Shown here: piece by piece, positions 1 through 5,677 of the stretch
Numbering within the stretch: position 1 is the stretch's first letter
How the letters are laid out: every line of letters begins with the position of its first letter
DNA from: Candidatus Omnitrophota bacterium
GTDB lineage: Bacteria > Omnitrophota > Gorgyraeia > Gorgyraeales > Gorgyraeaceae
Reading direction: 5' to 3'
NCBI GenBank assembly: GCA_018901615.1
Contig: JAHIEN010000111.1
Coordinates: forward strand, 1 to 7,441
DNA: 7,441 bases
Notes under the pieces: model-generated
The model's database searches: none
Seen by the model: only the letters and a program-made list of their open reading frames with translations
What the model was told of the DNA's origin: nothing
Position numbers and translations under genes: made by a program

Positions 1-1185
1 AAGGAAGAGGAAGACGGTTATTATTATGGTTTTGCGAACGAGGCCTTGTGGCCATTGTCACATATAGCATATACCAGGCCGCAGTTTGAAGAATTGGACT
101 GGCGGATGTACGAGACGGTCAACAGGAAGTTCGCGGACGTTATCTTAAAAGAAGTAGGCAATAAAAAGGCGTTTGTGTGGATACAGGATTATCACATGGC
201 GCTTCTGCCAAAGTTTCTCAAAGAAGGGGTTGGCAATAATATAATCACAGCGCATTTCTGGCATATACCATGGCCAAACCCCGAGGTATTCAGGATATGC
301 CCTAAGAGAAAAGAGATCCTGGAAGGTCTTTTGGCAAATGACCTCCTCGGCTTTCATATAAGGTATCACTGCGAGAATTTCATCGCCACAGTGGAAAAAG
401 AGATAGAGGCAAGGATTGACAGAGAGAGGTTTTCAGTTATAAAAGGCGGGCACGAAACTCTCATCAGGCCTTTTCCAATAGGCGTGGATTATGAATACAT
501 AGAACGCCTCGCGCATTCAAAAGAGGTAAAAGAATACAAAGACAACCTGAAAGAAGAGTTTCTCCTAAACTATGATTTTATAATGCTCGGGCTTGACAGG
601 ATTGATTACACTAAGGGCATACCAGAGAGACTGCGCGCATTAGACAGGTTCCTGGAAAAGAACCAGGAGTACAAGGGAAAGTTTATTTTTATACAAATGG
701 GCAGGATTTCCAGGCTGCACATACCTTTATACAAAAATCTGAACGACGAGATAAACGCGCTTGTCGAAGAGATAAACTGGAAGTATTCACACGAAGGCTG
801 GCAGCCAATTCTTTTTGTCCGCCGTCATCTAAGTTATCCCGAAGTAATGGCCTTCTGTAAACTCGCCGACATCTGTATAGTAAGCCCGTTGCACGACGGC
901 ATGAACCTTGTGGCAAAGGAGTATGTGTCCACGCGTTCCGACGATTCAGGCGTGCTGGTCCTAAGCCAGTTCACAGGCTCTGCGCGGGAACTCGACGGGG
1001 CAATTATGATAAACCCGTATGACATAGAGGAGTTTGCGGACAAGATAAAACAGGCTATCAGCATGGATAAAGATGAAGTGCGCTCACGCATGATCAAGAT
1101 GAGAGAGCAGGTCTCAAGAAACAATGTATACCGCTGGGCAGGCAAAGTCCTCTCAGAACTCCTGAAGTTTGAATTTACAGAATAG
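1..1185 (+). CDS. otsA: Trehalose-6-phosphate synthase (GT20), 5'-truncated by the window edge
   Basis: Cytosolic retaining glycosyltransferase expected to join glucose from a nucleotide-glucose donor to glucose-6-phosphate, giving trehalose-6-phosphate. The frame is open from base 1, and the first visible residues (YYYGFANEALWPLSH) are conserved GT20 sequence, so the true start lies upstream; an in-frame TTG at 46 is inside this motif and is not the start. About 394 residues are visible, against 474 for E. coli OtsA. Visible landmarks are QDYH near residue 62, FWHIPWP near 86, the phosphate/donor-binding LDRIDYTKG near 198-206 (Arg and Lys), and DGMNLVAKEYV near 299-309 with the Asp and Glu of the donor site. 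These match the residues essential in E. coli OtsA. FWHIPWPNPE differs from the enteric FLHIPFP form and marks a separate subfamily. The stop lies 1 base before the phosphatase start. A glucosylglycerol-phosphate synthase is a less likely alternative. Confidence 0.9.
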   Translation, partial: KEEEDGYYYGFANEALWPLSHIAYTRPQFEELDWRMYETVNRKFADVILKEVGNKKAFVWIQDYHMALLPKFLKEGVGNNIITAHFWHIPWPNPEVFRICPKRKEILEGLLANDLLGFHIRYHCENFIATVEKEIEARIDRERFSVIKGGHETLIRPFPIGVDYEYIERLAHSKEVKEYKDNLKEEFLLNYDFIMLGLDRIDYTKGIPERLRALDRFLEKNQEYKGKFIFIQMGRISRLHIPLYKNLNDEINALVEEINWKYSHEGWQPILFVRRHLSYPEVMAFCKLADICIVSPLHDGMNLVAKEYVSTRSDDSGVLVLSQFTGSARELDGAIMINPYDIEEFADKIKQAISMDKDEVRSRMIKMREQVSRNNVYRWAGKVLSELLKFEFTE

Positions 1186-1186
1186 C

Positions 1187-1972
1187 ATGAAATATCTTTT
1201 TAGCCACTGGAAAAAACTTTCCTTAAAGATAAAAGATTTCCGGAGGGTATTTTTATTCTTAGATTATGATGGCACGCTCACCCCTATTGTATCAAGGCCT
1301 GAAGACGCAAGGCTCTCAACCTCTGTAAAAAAAATAATCAAAGAGCTGAACTCTTACCCAGGACTCAGTATTGCTATTATCAGTGGACGGTCCTTGAAAG
1401 ACACAAAAAAGCTGGTGAGCATAAGAGGCCTCGTATATGCTGGAAATCATGGGTTGGAGATAGAGCAGGGAAATCGAAAGATTAAAAGATCAATAGAGCC
1501 TTCTTCAAGGCCTTTACTTGAAAATATACAATCATCGCTTGAAGATAAGTTAAAAGGCATAAAGGGTGTAATAGTAGAAGATAAAGGCCTTACGCTTAGC
1601 GTTCACTTCAGGATGGCAAGGTTGGAGCACAGAGCCAGGATAAGGAGTATTTTTAAGAAAATATTAAAACCGCATATAACCTCGCAAAGACTAAAGGTAA
1701 CATCAGGCAAGATGGTCCTGGAAGTGAGACCAGCTGTTGAATGGCATAAAGGCATGGCAGTCCTGGCTATCCTGGGCAGGGGCAAGGCGCTGCCCATTTA
1801 TATAGGCGACGATGTAACAGATACTGACGCATTCCGGGCCCTTAAAGGCAAAGGTGTATCGATATTTGTGGGAAAACCAGAGAAGAGCATAAAGGCGGAT
1901 TATTATCTGAAAGACACAAAAGAAACAGAGCTGTTTCTCAAACAAATGCTTGATTTGCTTTGCTTAACTTGA
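1187..1972 (+). CDS. otsB: Trehalose-6-phosphate phosphatase (HAD superfamily)
   Basis: Removes phosphate from trehalose-6-phosphate to give trehalose, completing the pathway begun by the upstream synthase. The 261-residue product has the HAD signatures in order: motif I FLDYDGTLTP (nucleophile Asp26, acid/base Asp28), motif II IISGR (Ser66), GNHG at 86-89, a motif III Lys in WHKG (Lys188) and motif IV GDDVTDTDAF (207-216). GKMVLEVRP around 174-182 is typical of the OtsB cap region. Length fits single-domain bacterial OtsB. I chose the ATG at 1187, 1 base after the otsA stop; an in-frame TTG at 1169 would lie inside otsA and adds only six residues. No clear Shine-Dalgarno sequence precedes 1187, so translation probably depends on ribosomes finishing otsA. 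The last codons form the left arm of the inverted repeat at 1964-2004. Confidence 0.93.
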   Translation: MKYLFSHWKKLSLKIKDFRRVFLFLDYDGTLTPIVSRPEDARLSTSVKKIIKELNSYPGLSIAIISGRSLKDTKKLVSIRGLVYAGNHGLEIEQGNRKIKRSIEPSSRPLLENIQSSLEDKLKGIKGVIVEDKGLTLSVHFRMARLEHRARIRSIFKKILKPHITSQRLKVTSGKMVLEVRPAVEWHKGMAVLAILGRGKALPIYIGDDVTDTDAFRALKGKGVSIFVGKPEKSIKADYYLKDTKETELFLKQMLDLLCLT

Positions 1973-2004
1973 CATTTCGAGTATTACTCGTTTTGTCAAG
2001 TTAA
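1964..2004. repeat. Long inverted repeat (two-part hairpin) at the end of otsB
   Basis: TTAACTTGACA (1964-1974) is a perfect 11-base inverted match to TGTCAAGTTAA (1994-2004). Inside it a second stem, CGAGT (1978-1982) with ACTCG (1986-1990), closes a 3-base loop. The two stems are separated by a 3x3 T/T internal loop. The left arm includes the otsB stop codon. No T-run follows on either strand, so it is not a standard intrinsic terminator. It could end or stabilise the otsAB transcript 3' end, or be an operator for the promoter whose -35 box begins 4 bases downstream. The structure is seen directly; its role is inferred. Confidence 0.75.
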
Positions 2005-2008
2005 AGGG

Positions 2009-2037
2009 TTGACACCTAGAGATATACATAATATTAT
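2009..2037 (+). promoter_or_regulatory. Predicted sigma70-type promoter for the DUF5752-TreT pair
   Basis: A perfect -35 TTGACA (2009-2014) is followed after 17 bases by TATTAT (2032-2037), a 5/6 match to the -10 consensus. Transcription would begin near 2044, only about 3 bases before the ATG at 2047. It lies in the 74-base gap after otsB, where a new transcription unit would be expected. Confidence 0.65.
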
Positions 2038-2046
2038 ATTGAAGTC

Positions 2047-2736
2047 ATGAAGGACTCAGTCATAAAAAATAACGAAAAGACATTCAGGTTTTGCACCAGA
2101 CTGCACCTCAAGATTCTGACAGGTCTGAGGGCGTCCAATATAAAAGAGCTCCTGAGCCTGATAAAAAAGGTGCCTGGTTCGTCTATCTACTACCACACGC
2201 ACCGTTTTCTGCAGCAGCACCAGTATTTCTCGCCAGAGCCGCCTAATGATTTTGCCCACTGGATAAAGAACGCGCTGAACGAAGAAGTGCTCGCCGAAAA
2301 AATCTCCTCCATAGATACTATACAATACAATTGCATCCGCTCCCTCAGAAATGAGATCGCCGGGACAATAGAAGATTATGTCAAGAAAAACCACAGGATA
2401 AAATTGAGATTCGCCGCAGGCGACAAGGTCTTTCATTTTATTAAAAGCGTGAGCCTCATAATACCCACGCCGTATGTAGCGAAAGACCTGAAGGATTTTG
2501 TAGAGATACTGAAAAAAATCACGCCTAATTCAATATATTTTCACATGTTCGAGGCAAGGTTGAGGCTGGACAGGGAGACAAATGACTTTTCGCACTGGCT
2601 CGAAACATCTTTATTAGAGGGCGAGCTTGCAAAAAAGATAAAGACCCTGGACCCTTATACCTATACAATGGAAGATCTTAAAAAGAAGGTCATTGAGATA
2701 GCTGAAGAGAGGCTTGGGGATGTCAACAATCAATAG
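2047..2736 (+). CDS. Internally duplicated DUF5752-type protein, function unknown
   Basis: A 229-residue soluble protein with no signal peptide or membrane segment. From memory it resembles the DUF5752 family, which has no established activity and is often found beside TreT-like trehalose synthases. It consists of two copies of one module, roughly residues 13-112 and 128-223. Each copy starts with an aromatic-rich strand (FRF, FHF), then a helix, then SIYYH (46-50) or SIYFH (162-166), then NDFAHWI (67-73) or NDFSHWL (179-185), and a charged C-terminal helix. The paired histidines (50 and 71; 166 and 183) are the most conserved visible polar residues and may bind a metal or ligand. The ATG at 2047 has no good Shine-Dalgarno sequence (only GAAG, 2 bases away) and lies right behind a promoter, suggesting a leaderless message. 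The end overlaps the TreT-like gene by 17 bases, so the two are probably co-translated and may act together. Gene reality is well supported; the role is not known. Confidence 0.85.
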   Translation: MKDSVIKNNEKTFRFCTRLHLKILTGLRASNIKELLSLIKKVPGSSIYYHTHRFLQQHQYFSPEPPNDFAHWIKNALNEEVLAEKISSIDTIQYNCIRSLRNEIAGTIEDYVKKNHRIKLRFAAGDKVFHFIKSVSLIIPTPYVAKDLKDFVEILKKITPNSIYFHMFEARLRLDRETNDFSHWLETSLLEGELAKKIKTLDPYTYTMEDLKKKVIEIAEERLGDVNNQ

Positions 2737-3958
2737 ATACGAGGAGCTGGTTGGCAAAAACACCATTGATGAATTGCGTATGCTCTCAGGATACCTGGAG
2801 GGCAAAGTGATCCAGCATATAAATTCCACTGCCATGGGAGGGGGTGTTGCCGAGATACTACAGAGGATCGTTCCATTGATGCAGGAACTTGGCGTGAACG
2901 CGCAGTGGGATGTCATAAAGGGAAACAGGGATTTTTTTGAAGTCACAAAGGCCATGCATAACGCCCTTCATGGCAAAAAAGTAAATATAACAGGCAAGAT
3001 GTGGGATATCTTTGACGAGGTAAGCAGAGAGAATCTAAGAGAGATGAACCTCTACGGCGATATAATGTTTGTCCATGACCCCCAGCCAGTAGCGCTGATA
3101 GGACGAAGAAACAAGATGAAGGGTTCCAAGTGGATATGGCGTTGTCATGTGGACGTATCCAGCCCAGATAAAAAGGTGTGGAATTTTTTGGAAGGGTTTG
3201 CGAATAAATATGATGCCGCTGTGTTTTCGAGCCCGCATTTCGCGCACAGGATGAAAACGCGGCAGGCCTTGATATCGCCGTCCATAGATCCTTTCAGTGA
3301 TAAAAATAGAGAGCTCTCGCAAAACGAAATAGACACTGTGTTAAATAAATATAAAATAGACCCGCAGGCCAAGCCAATAGTGTGCCAGATCTCAAGGTAT
3401 GATGCGTTAAAAGACCCTGTAGGGGTAATACAGGCATACAGGCTTGTAAAAAAATACGTGGATTGTCAACTGCTTTTAGTTGGGAACCGGGCAGCAGACG
3501 ATCCTGAGTCAGACAGGATATATCAACAGGTCATAGAAGCTGCGGGAGGCGACCCTGATATACACGCGTTGCTCGTGGAAGACATACCATACGAGATCAA
3601 CGCGTTCCAGCGCGTGTCAAAAGTTATTATCCAGAAATCCATAAGAGAGGGATTCGCCCTTACAGTATCAGAGGCATTATGGAAGGCAAAGCCTGTTGTG
3701 GCGTCTGCTGTCGGCGGCATACCCCTGCAGATCACACATAAATATAGCGGCCTTTTATGTCACAGTATAGAGGGCGCCGCGTTCTATATAAAACAGCTTC
3801 TGAACGCACCTGAATATGCTGCTAAATTAGGCGCAAAAGGCCACGAACACATCAGACAGAACTTCTTATTGACCAGGCACTTACGAGAACACATGCTCTT
3901 ATTCCTTTCACTCTATCACAAGGGCTATGTAGTTACATTTGGTCAAGCTAAAAGATAG
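2720..3958 (+). CDS. treT: TreT-like trehalose synthase (GT4 glycosyltransferase)
   Basis: Predicted trehalose glycosyltransferring synthase, making trehalose reversibly from NDP-glucose and free glucose in the cytosol. The 412-residue product matches what I recall of Thermococcus-type TreT in length and along its whole course: HINSTAMGGGVAEIL (33-47), an N-terminal acceptor region with FFEVTKAMHNALHG (72-85), HDPQP (119-123), WIWRCHVD (138-145), SPSIDP (186-191), the donor-phosphate site QISRYDALKDP (Arg226, Lys231) and the GT4 EX7E pair in REGFALTVSEALW (Glu310, Glu318), followed by AVGGIPLQI. I chose the ATG at 2720, preceded by GAGAGG at 2707-2712 with a 7-base spacer, over an in-frame TTG at 2714. 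It starts within the end of the DUF5752-type gene. The C-terminus runs a few residues past the usual end. A related GT4 trehalose phosphorylase is the main alternative and cannot be excluded by motifs alone. Confidence 0.88.
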   Translation: MSTINRYEELVGKNTIDELRMLSGYLEGKVIQHINSTAMGGGVAEILQRIVPLMQELGVNAQWDVIKGNRDFFEVTKAMHNALHGKKVNITGKMWDIFDEVSRENLREMNLYGDIMFVHDPQPVALIGRRNKMKGSKWIWRCHVDVSSPDKKVWNFLEGFANKYDAAVFSSPHFAHRMKTRQALISPSIDPFSDKNRELSQNEIDTVLNKYKIDPQAKPIVCQISRYDALKDPVGVIQAYRLVKKYVDCQLLLVGNRAADDPESDRIYQQVIEAAGGDPDIHALLVEDIPYEINAFQRVSKVIIQKSIREGFALTVSEALWKAKPVVASAVGGIPLQITHKYSGLLCHSIEGAAFYIKQLLNAPEYAAKLGAKGHEHIRQNFLLTRHLREHMLLFLSLYHKGYVVTFGQAKR

Positions 3959-3961
3959 GCC

Positions 3962-3989
3962 TTGACAAAATACAATAAATCTGTATAAT
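3962..3989 (+). promoter_or_regulatory. Consensus sigma70 promoter of the pyr operon
   Basis: Both hexamers match consensus exactly: TTGACA at 3962-3967 and TATAAT at 3984-3989, separated by 16 bases. The -35 box begins 3 bases after the treT stop codon. Transcription should start near 3996, giving a leader of roughly 165 bases before pyrR. Such a strong promoter suits an operon whose output is controlled mainly downstream, by attenuation. Confidence 0.88.
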
Positions 3990-4006
3990 ATGCATAAGAA
4001 TTCGAA

Positions 4007-4037
4007 CCTTTAAACTGGCCCTGCGAGGCTGGTAAGG
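4007..4037 (+). promoter_or_regulatory. PyrR-binding RNA hairpin (anti-antiterminator)
   Basis: The RNA folds like the known PyrR-binding loop. A lower stem pairs CCUU (4007-4010) with AAGG (4034-4037). There is a one-sided purine-rich bulge UAAA (4011-4014). An upper stem CUGGCC (4015-4020) with GGCUGG (4027-4032) carries the hexaloop CUGCGA (4021-4026), which fits the PyrR loop pattern CNGNGA followed by GG. PyrR with UMP is expected to bind here and hold the 3' strand away from the antiterminator, so that the terminator at 4072-4140 forms. The pyrR gene directly downstream supports this. Confidence 0.87.
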
Positions 4038-4080
4038 GAGAGCAAAGTGGAAAGTATAAAGCTAAGAACTGTCCCGCACC
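4031..4080 (+). promoter_or_regulatory. Predicted antiterminator of the pyr leader
   Basis: GGU and GGGA (4031-4033, 4036-4039) can pair with UCCC and ACC (4072-4075, 4078-4080), leaving a 2x2 internal loop of AA opposite GC. This uses the 3' strand of the PyrR-binding hairpin and the 5' arm of the terminator. It therefore excludes both and would allow readthrough when PyrR is not bound. The pairing is seen in the sequence; the switching order is inferred from the known PyrR mechanism. Confidence 0.65.
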
Positions 4081-4140
4081 TTTTATGTATTCAGTTGTTA
4101 AGAAGGTATATTGAATGCTAAAAAGGCGCGGGATTTTTTT
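4072..4140 (+). terminator. Intrinsic terminator (attenuator) in the pyr leader
   Basis: TCCCGCACCTTTT (4072-4084) pairs with AAAAGGCGCGGGA (4121-4133) over 13 positions with one A/C mismatch, followed immediately by seven T (4134-4140). The 36-base apical part is itself structured: 4087-4095 pairs with 4110-4118 (9 pairs, two of them G-U), leaving a 14-base loop. It ends 10 bases before the pyrR Shine-Dalgarno sequence, the expected place for a PyrR-controlled attenuator. It is also the first intrinsic terminator downstream of treT. Confidence 0.9.
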
Positions 4141-4150
4141 ATTCAGCGCC

Positions 4151-4156
4151 AGGAGG
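4151..4156 (+). promoter_or_regulatory. Shine-Dalgarno sequence deciding the pyrR start
   Basis: AGGAGG lies 5 bases upstream of the GTG at 4162 (counting a 4157 T as part of the match) and just downstream of the terminator. It fixes pyrR translation at this GTG. An in-frame TTG at 4111 lies in the apical part of the terminator hairpin and has no ribosome site. Confidence 0.85.
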
Positions 4157-4161
4157 TCAGG

Positions 4162-4710
4162 GTGTCAGTCAAAAGAACCACCATATTAACAAAAGAAGAG
4201 ATAAATAGGGCGATTACAAGAATAAGCCATGAGATAGTGGAGAGGAATAAAGGCTCCAGAGAACTGGCAATAGTAGGCATAAGGAACAGGGGGTATTTTC
4301 TTGCCGAAAGGATCGCGGCCTCAATCAACCAGATCGACGGCGCGAAATTGCCTGTCGGGGCGCTTGACATAACCCTGTACAGGGATGATCTGAGAGTCGT
4401 GTCTGAACAACCGATTATACACAAGACAGAGATAGATTTTGACATAGAAGAAAAAAATGTAATCCTGGTTGATGATGTCCTGTATACAGGACGGACTATA
4501 CGCTGCGCCCTTGACGCGCTTATAGATTTTGGAAGGCCAAGGACAATTCAGCTAGCTGTGCTTATAGACAGAGGCCACCGCGAACTCCCTATAAGGGCTG
4601 ATTATGTAGGAAAGAACCTGCCCACGTCTCAAAAGCAGGCAGTGCAGGTGAAGCTGGAAGAAGCCGATGATGAAGACAGTGTTTTTATAGAAGAGAAACA
4701 GGATGCCTAA
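4162..4710 (+). CDS. pyrR: PyrR: pyr operon attenuation regulator and uracil phosphoribosyltransferase
   Basis: RNA-binding regulator that senses UMP/UTP against PRPP and controls termination in the pyr leader; many PyrR proteins also make UMP from uracil and PRPP. The GTG start gives 182 residues, close to the usual 180. The type I phosphoribosyltransferase core is clear: IVGIRNRGYFLAERI near 37-51, the flexible loop near TLYRDDL (71-77), the PRPP-binding motif VILVDDVLYTGRTIR (100-114) and the PyrR-typical DRGHRELPIRADYVGKN (136-152). The C-terminal stretch is acidic, as is common in PyrR. It is the first gene after the attenuator, so PyrR controls its own synthesis. It overlaps pyrB by 8 bases. 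The start codon was chosen because of AGGAGG at 4151 and because any earlier start would place coding sequence inside the terminator. Confidence 0.96.
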   Translation: MSVKRTTILTKEEINRAITRISHEIVERNKGSRELAIVGIRNRGYFLAERIAASINQIDGAKLPVGALDITLYRDDLRVVSEQPIIHKTEIDFDIEEKNVILVDDVLYTGRTIRCALDALIDFGRPRTIQLAVLIDRGHRELPIRADYVGKNLPTSQKQAVQVKLEEADDEDSVFIEEKQDA

Positions 4711-5677
4711 ACAAACAAAGAAAAAACCAAAATGGATTCACAAGGATCTTCTGGGCCTCGAATATCTCTCTAATGAGGATATAATATTGCTCCTTGATAC
4801 AGCGGATTCATTCAGAGAGATCTTGGACAGGACCATAAAAAAAGTGCCTGCCCTTCGCGGCAAGACAGTTGTAAATCTCTTCTATGAGCCTTCTACCAGG
4901 ACAAGGGTGTCTTTTGAGATTGCCGCCAAGAGGTTGTCCGCTGATGTGATCAATATTGCCACAGAGACTTCGAGCGTGAAAAAAGGTGAGACCTTGAATG
5001 ATACTGGCAGGAATATAGAGGCGCTTAAGGCAGATATAATTATAGTAAGACACAATTGTTCAGGCGCTGCAACAATGCTTGCCCGCAACGTCAATATCAG
5101 CGTTGTAAACGCTGGCGATGGCTGGCACGAGCACCCTACTCAGGGTCTTCTGGACATATTTACATTAAGGAAAAAATTCGGCCATATAGAAGGCCTTAAT
5201 GTCAGCATAGTCGGGGATATTGCGCATTCAAGAGTAGCGCGTTCCAATATATGGGGCCTGACTAAACTGGGCGCAAAGGTCACGGTCTGCGCGCCTGATA
5301 TTTTAATACCTCCTGGCATAGAGCAGATGGGAGTCAGTGTGACCAATGATATAGACGAGGCGTTATATGACGCTGACGCTGTAAATGTATTGAGGATGCA
5401 ATTTGAACGCGACGAAAAAGCCGCTTTTCCGAAACAGCTGGAATATTTCAAAAAATTCGGCATAACGGAAGAACGGCTTAAAAAGACTAGAAAAAATATC
5501 ATCGTAATGCACCCGGGCCCTATAAACAGGGGCATCGAGATATCCAGCAAGGTGGCGGATGGGGCAAATTCTGTAATCCTGGAGCAGGTTACAAATGGTA
5601 TCGCTGTCAGGATGGCGGTTTTATTCTGGTTATCACAGGCAATGGACAAAGGTAATAAACATGAAGCTTCTGATTAA
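4703..5677 (+). CDS. pyrB: Aspartate carbamoyltransferase catalytic subunit
   Basis: Condenses carbamoyl phosphate with L-aspartate to carbamoyl-aspartate, the committed step of UMP synthesis. The 324-residue protein shows the carbamoyl-phosphate motif STRTRVSFE (64-72), the mobile-loop SSVKKGET (90-97), RHNCSGAA (116-123), HPTQGLLD (144-151), VGDIAHSRVARS (170-181), the aspartate-binding RMQFER (231-236) and the C-terminal MHPGP (269-273). HPTQGLLD has Gly where many bacterial enzymes have Ala. The first ten residues are lysine-rich and extend beyond the usual start; no other in-frame Met lies nearby, so I keep the ATG at 4703, with GAAGAG 7 bases upstream. It overlaps pyrR by 8 bases and pyrC by 17. 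No regulatory pyrI gene is present, so a trimer or a complex with dihydroorotase is more likely than an E. coli-type dodecamer. Confidence 0.97.
   Translation: MPKQTKKKPKWIHKDLLGLEYLSNEDIILLLDTADSFREILDRTIKKVPALRGKTVVNLFYEPSTRTRVSFEIAAKRLSADVINIATETSSVKKGETLNDTGRNIEALKADIIIVRHNCSGAATMLARNVNISVVNAGDGWHEHPTQGLLDIFTLRKKFGHIEGLNVSIVGDIAHSRVARSNIWGLTKLGAKVTVCAPDILIPPGIEQMGVSVTNDIDEALYDADAVNVLRMQFERDEKAAFPKQLEYFKKFGITEERLKKTRKNIIVMHPGPINRGIEISSKVADGANSVILEQVTNGIAVRMAVLFWLSQAMDKGNKHEASD

Noticed and set aside
1969..1997. A second TTGACA (1969-1974) inside the inverted repeat, considered as a promoter
   Set aside because: No acceptable -10 box lies 16-18 bases downstream; the TTGACA at 2009 with TATTAT is far better.
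1964..2004. The inverted repeat considered as a canonical intrinsic terminator
   Set aside because: No T-run follows the stem on either strand, and the stem is AT-rich with a 3x3 internal loop; kept only as a hairpin of uncertain role.
2056..2436. Minus-strand open frame (126 codons) opposite the DUF5752-type gene
   Set aside because: The + strand frame shows a clear internal protein duplication, which marks it as the coding one; the antisense product has no recognisable motif.
4085..4114. Nine-codon ATG frame (MYSVVKKVY) in the apical part of the pyr terminator hairpin, considered as a leader peptide
   Set aside because: There is no Shine-Dalgarno sequence, it is not enriched in any regulatory amino acid, and the leader is already explained by PyrR attenuation.
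4111..4161. N-terminal extension of pyrR to a TTG at 4111
   Set aside because: The region is the terminator hairpin and its T-run; AGGAGG before the GTG at 4162 and the normal PyrR length show the true start.
5595..5660. N-terminal extension of pyrC upstream of 5661
   Set aside because: The extra 22 residues lie in the pyrB coding sequence, do not resemble dihydroorotase, and the ATG at 5661 has a good ribosome site.
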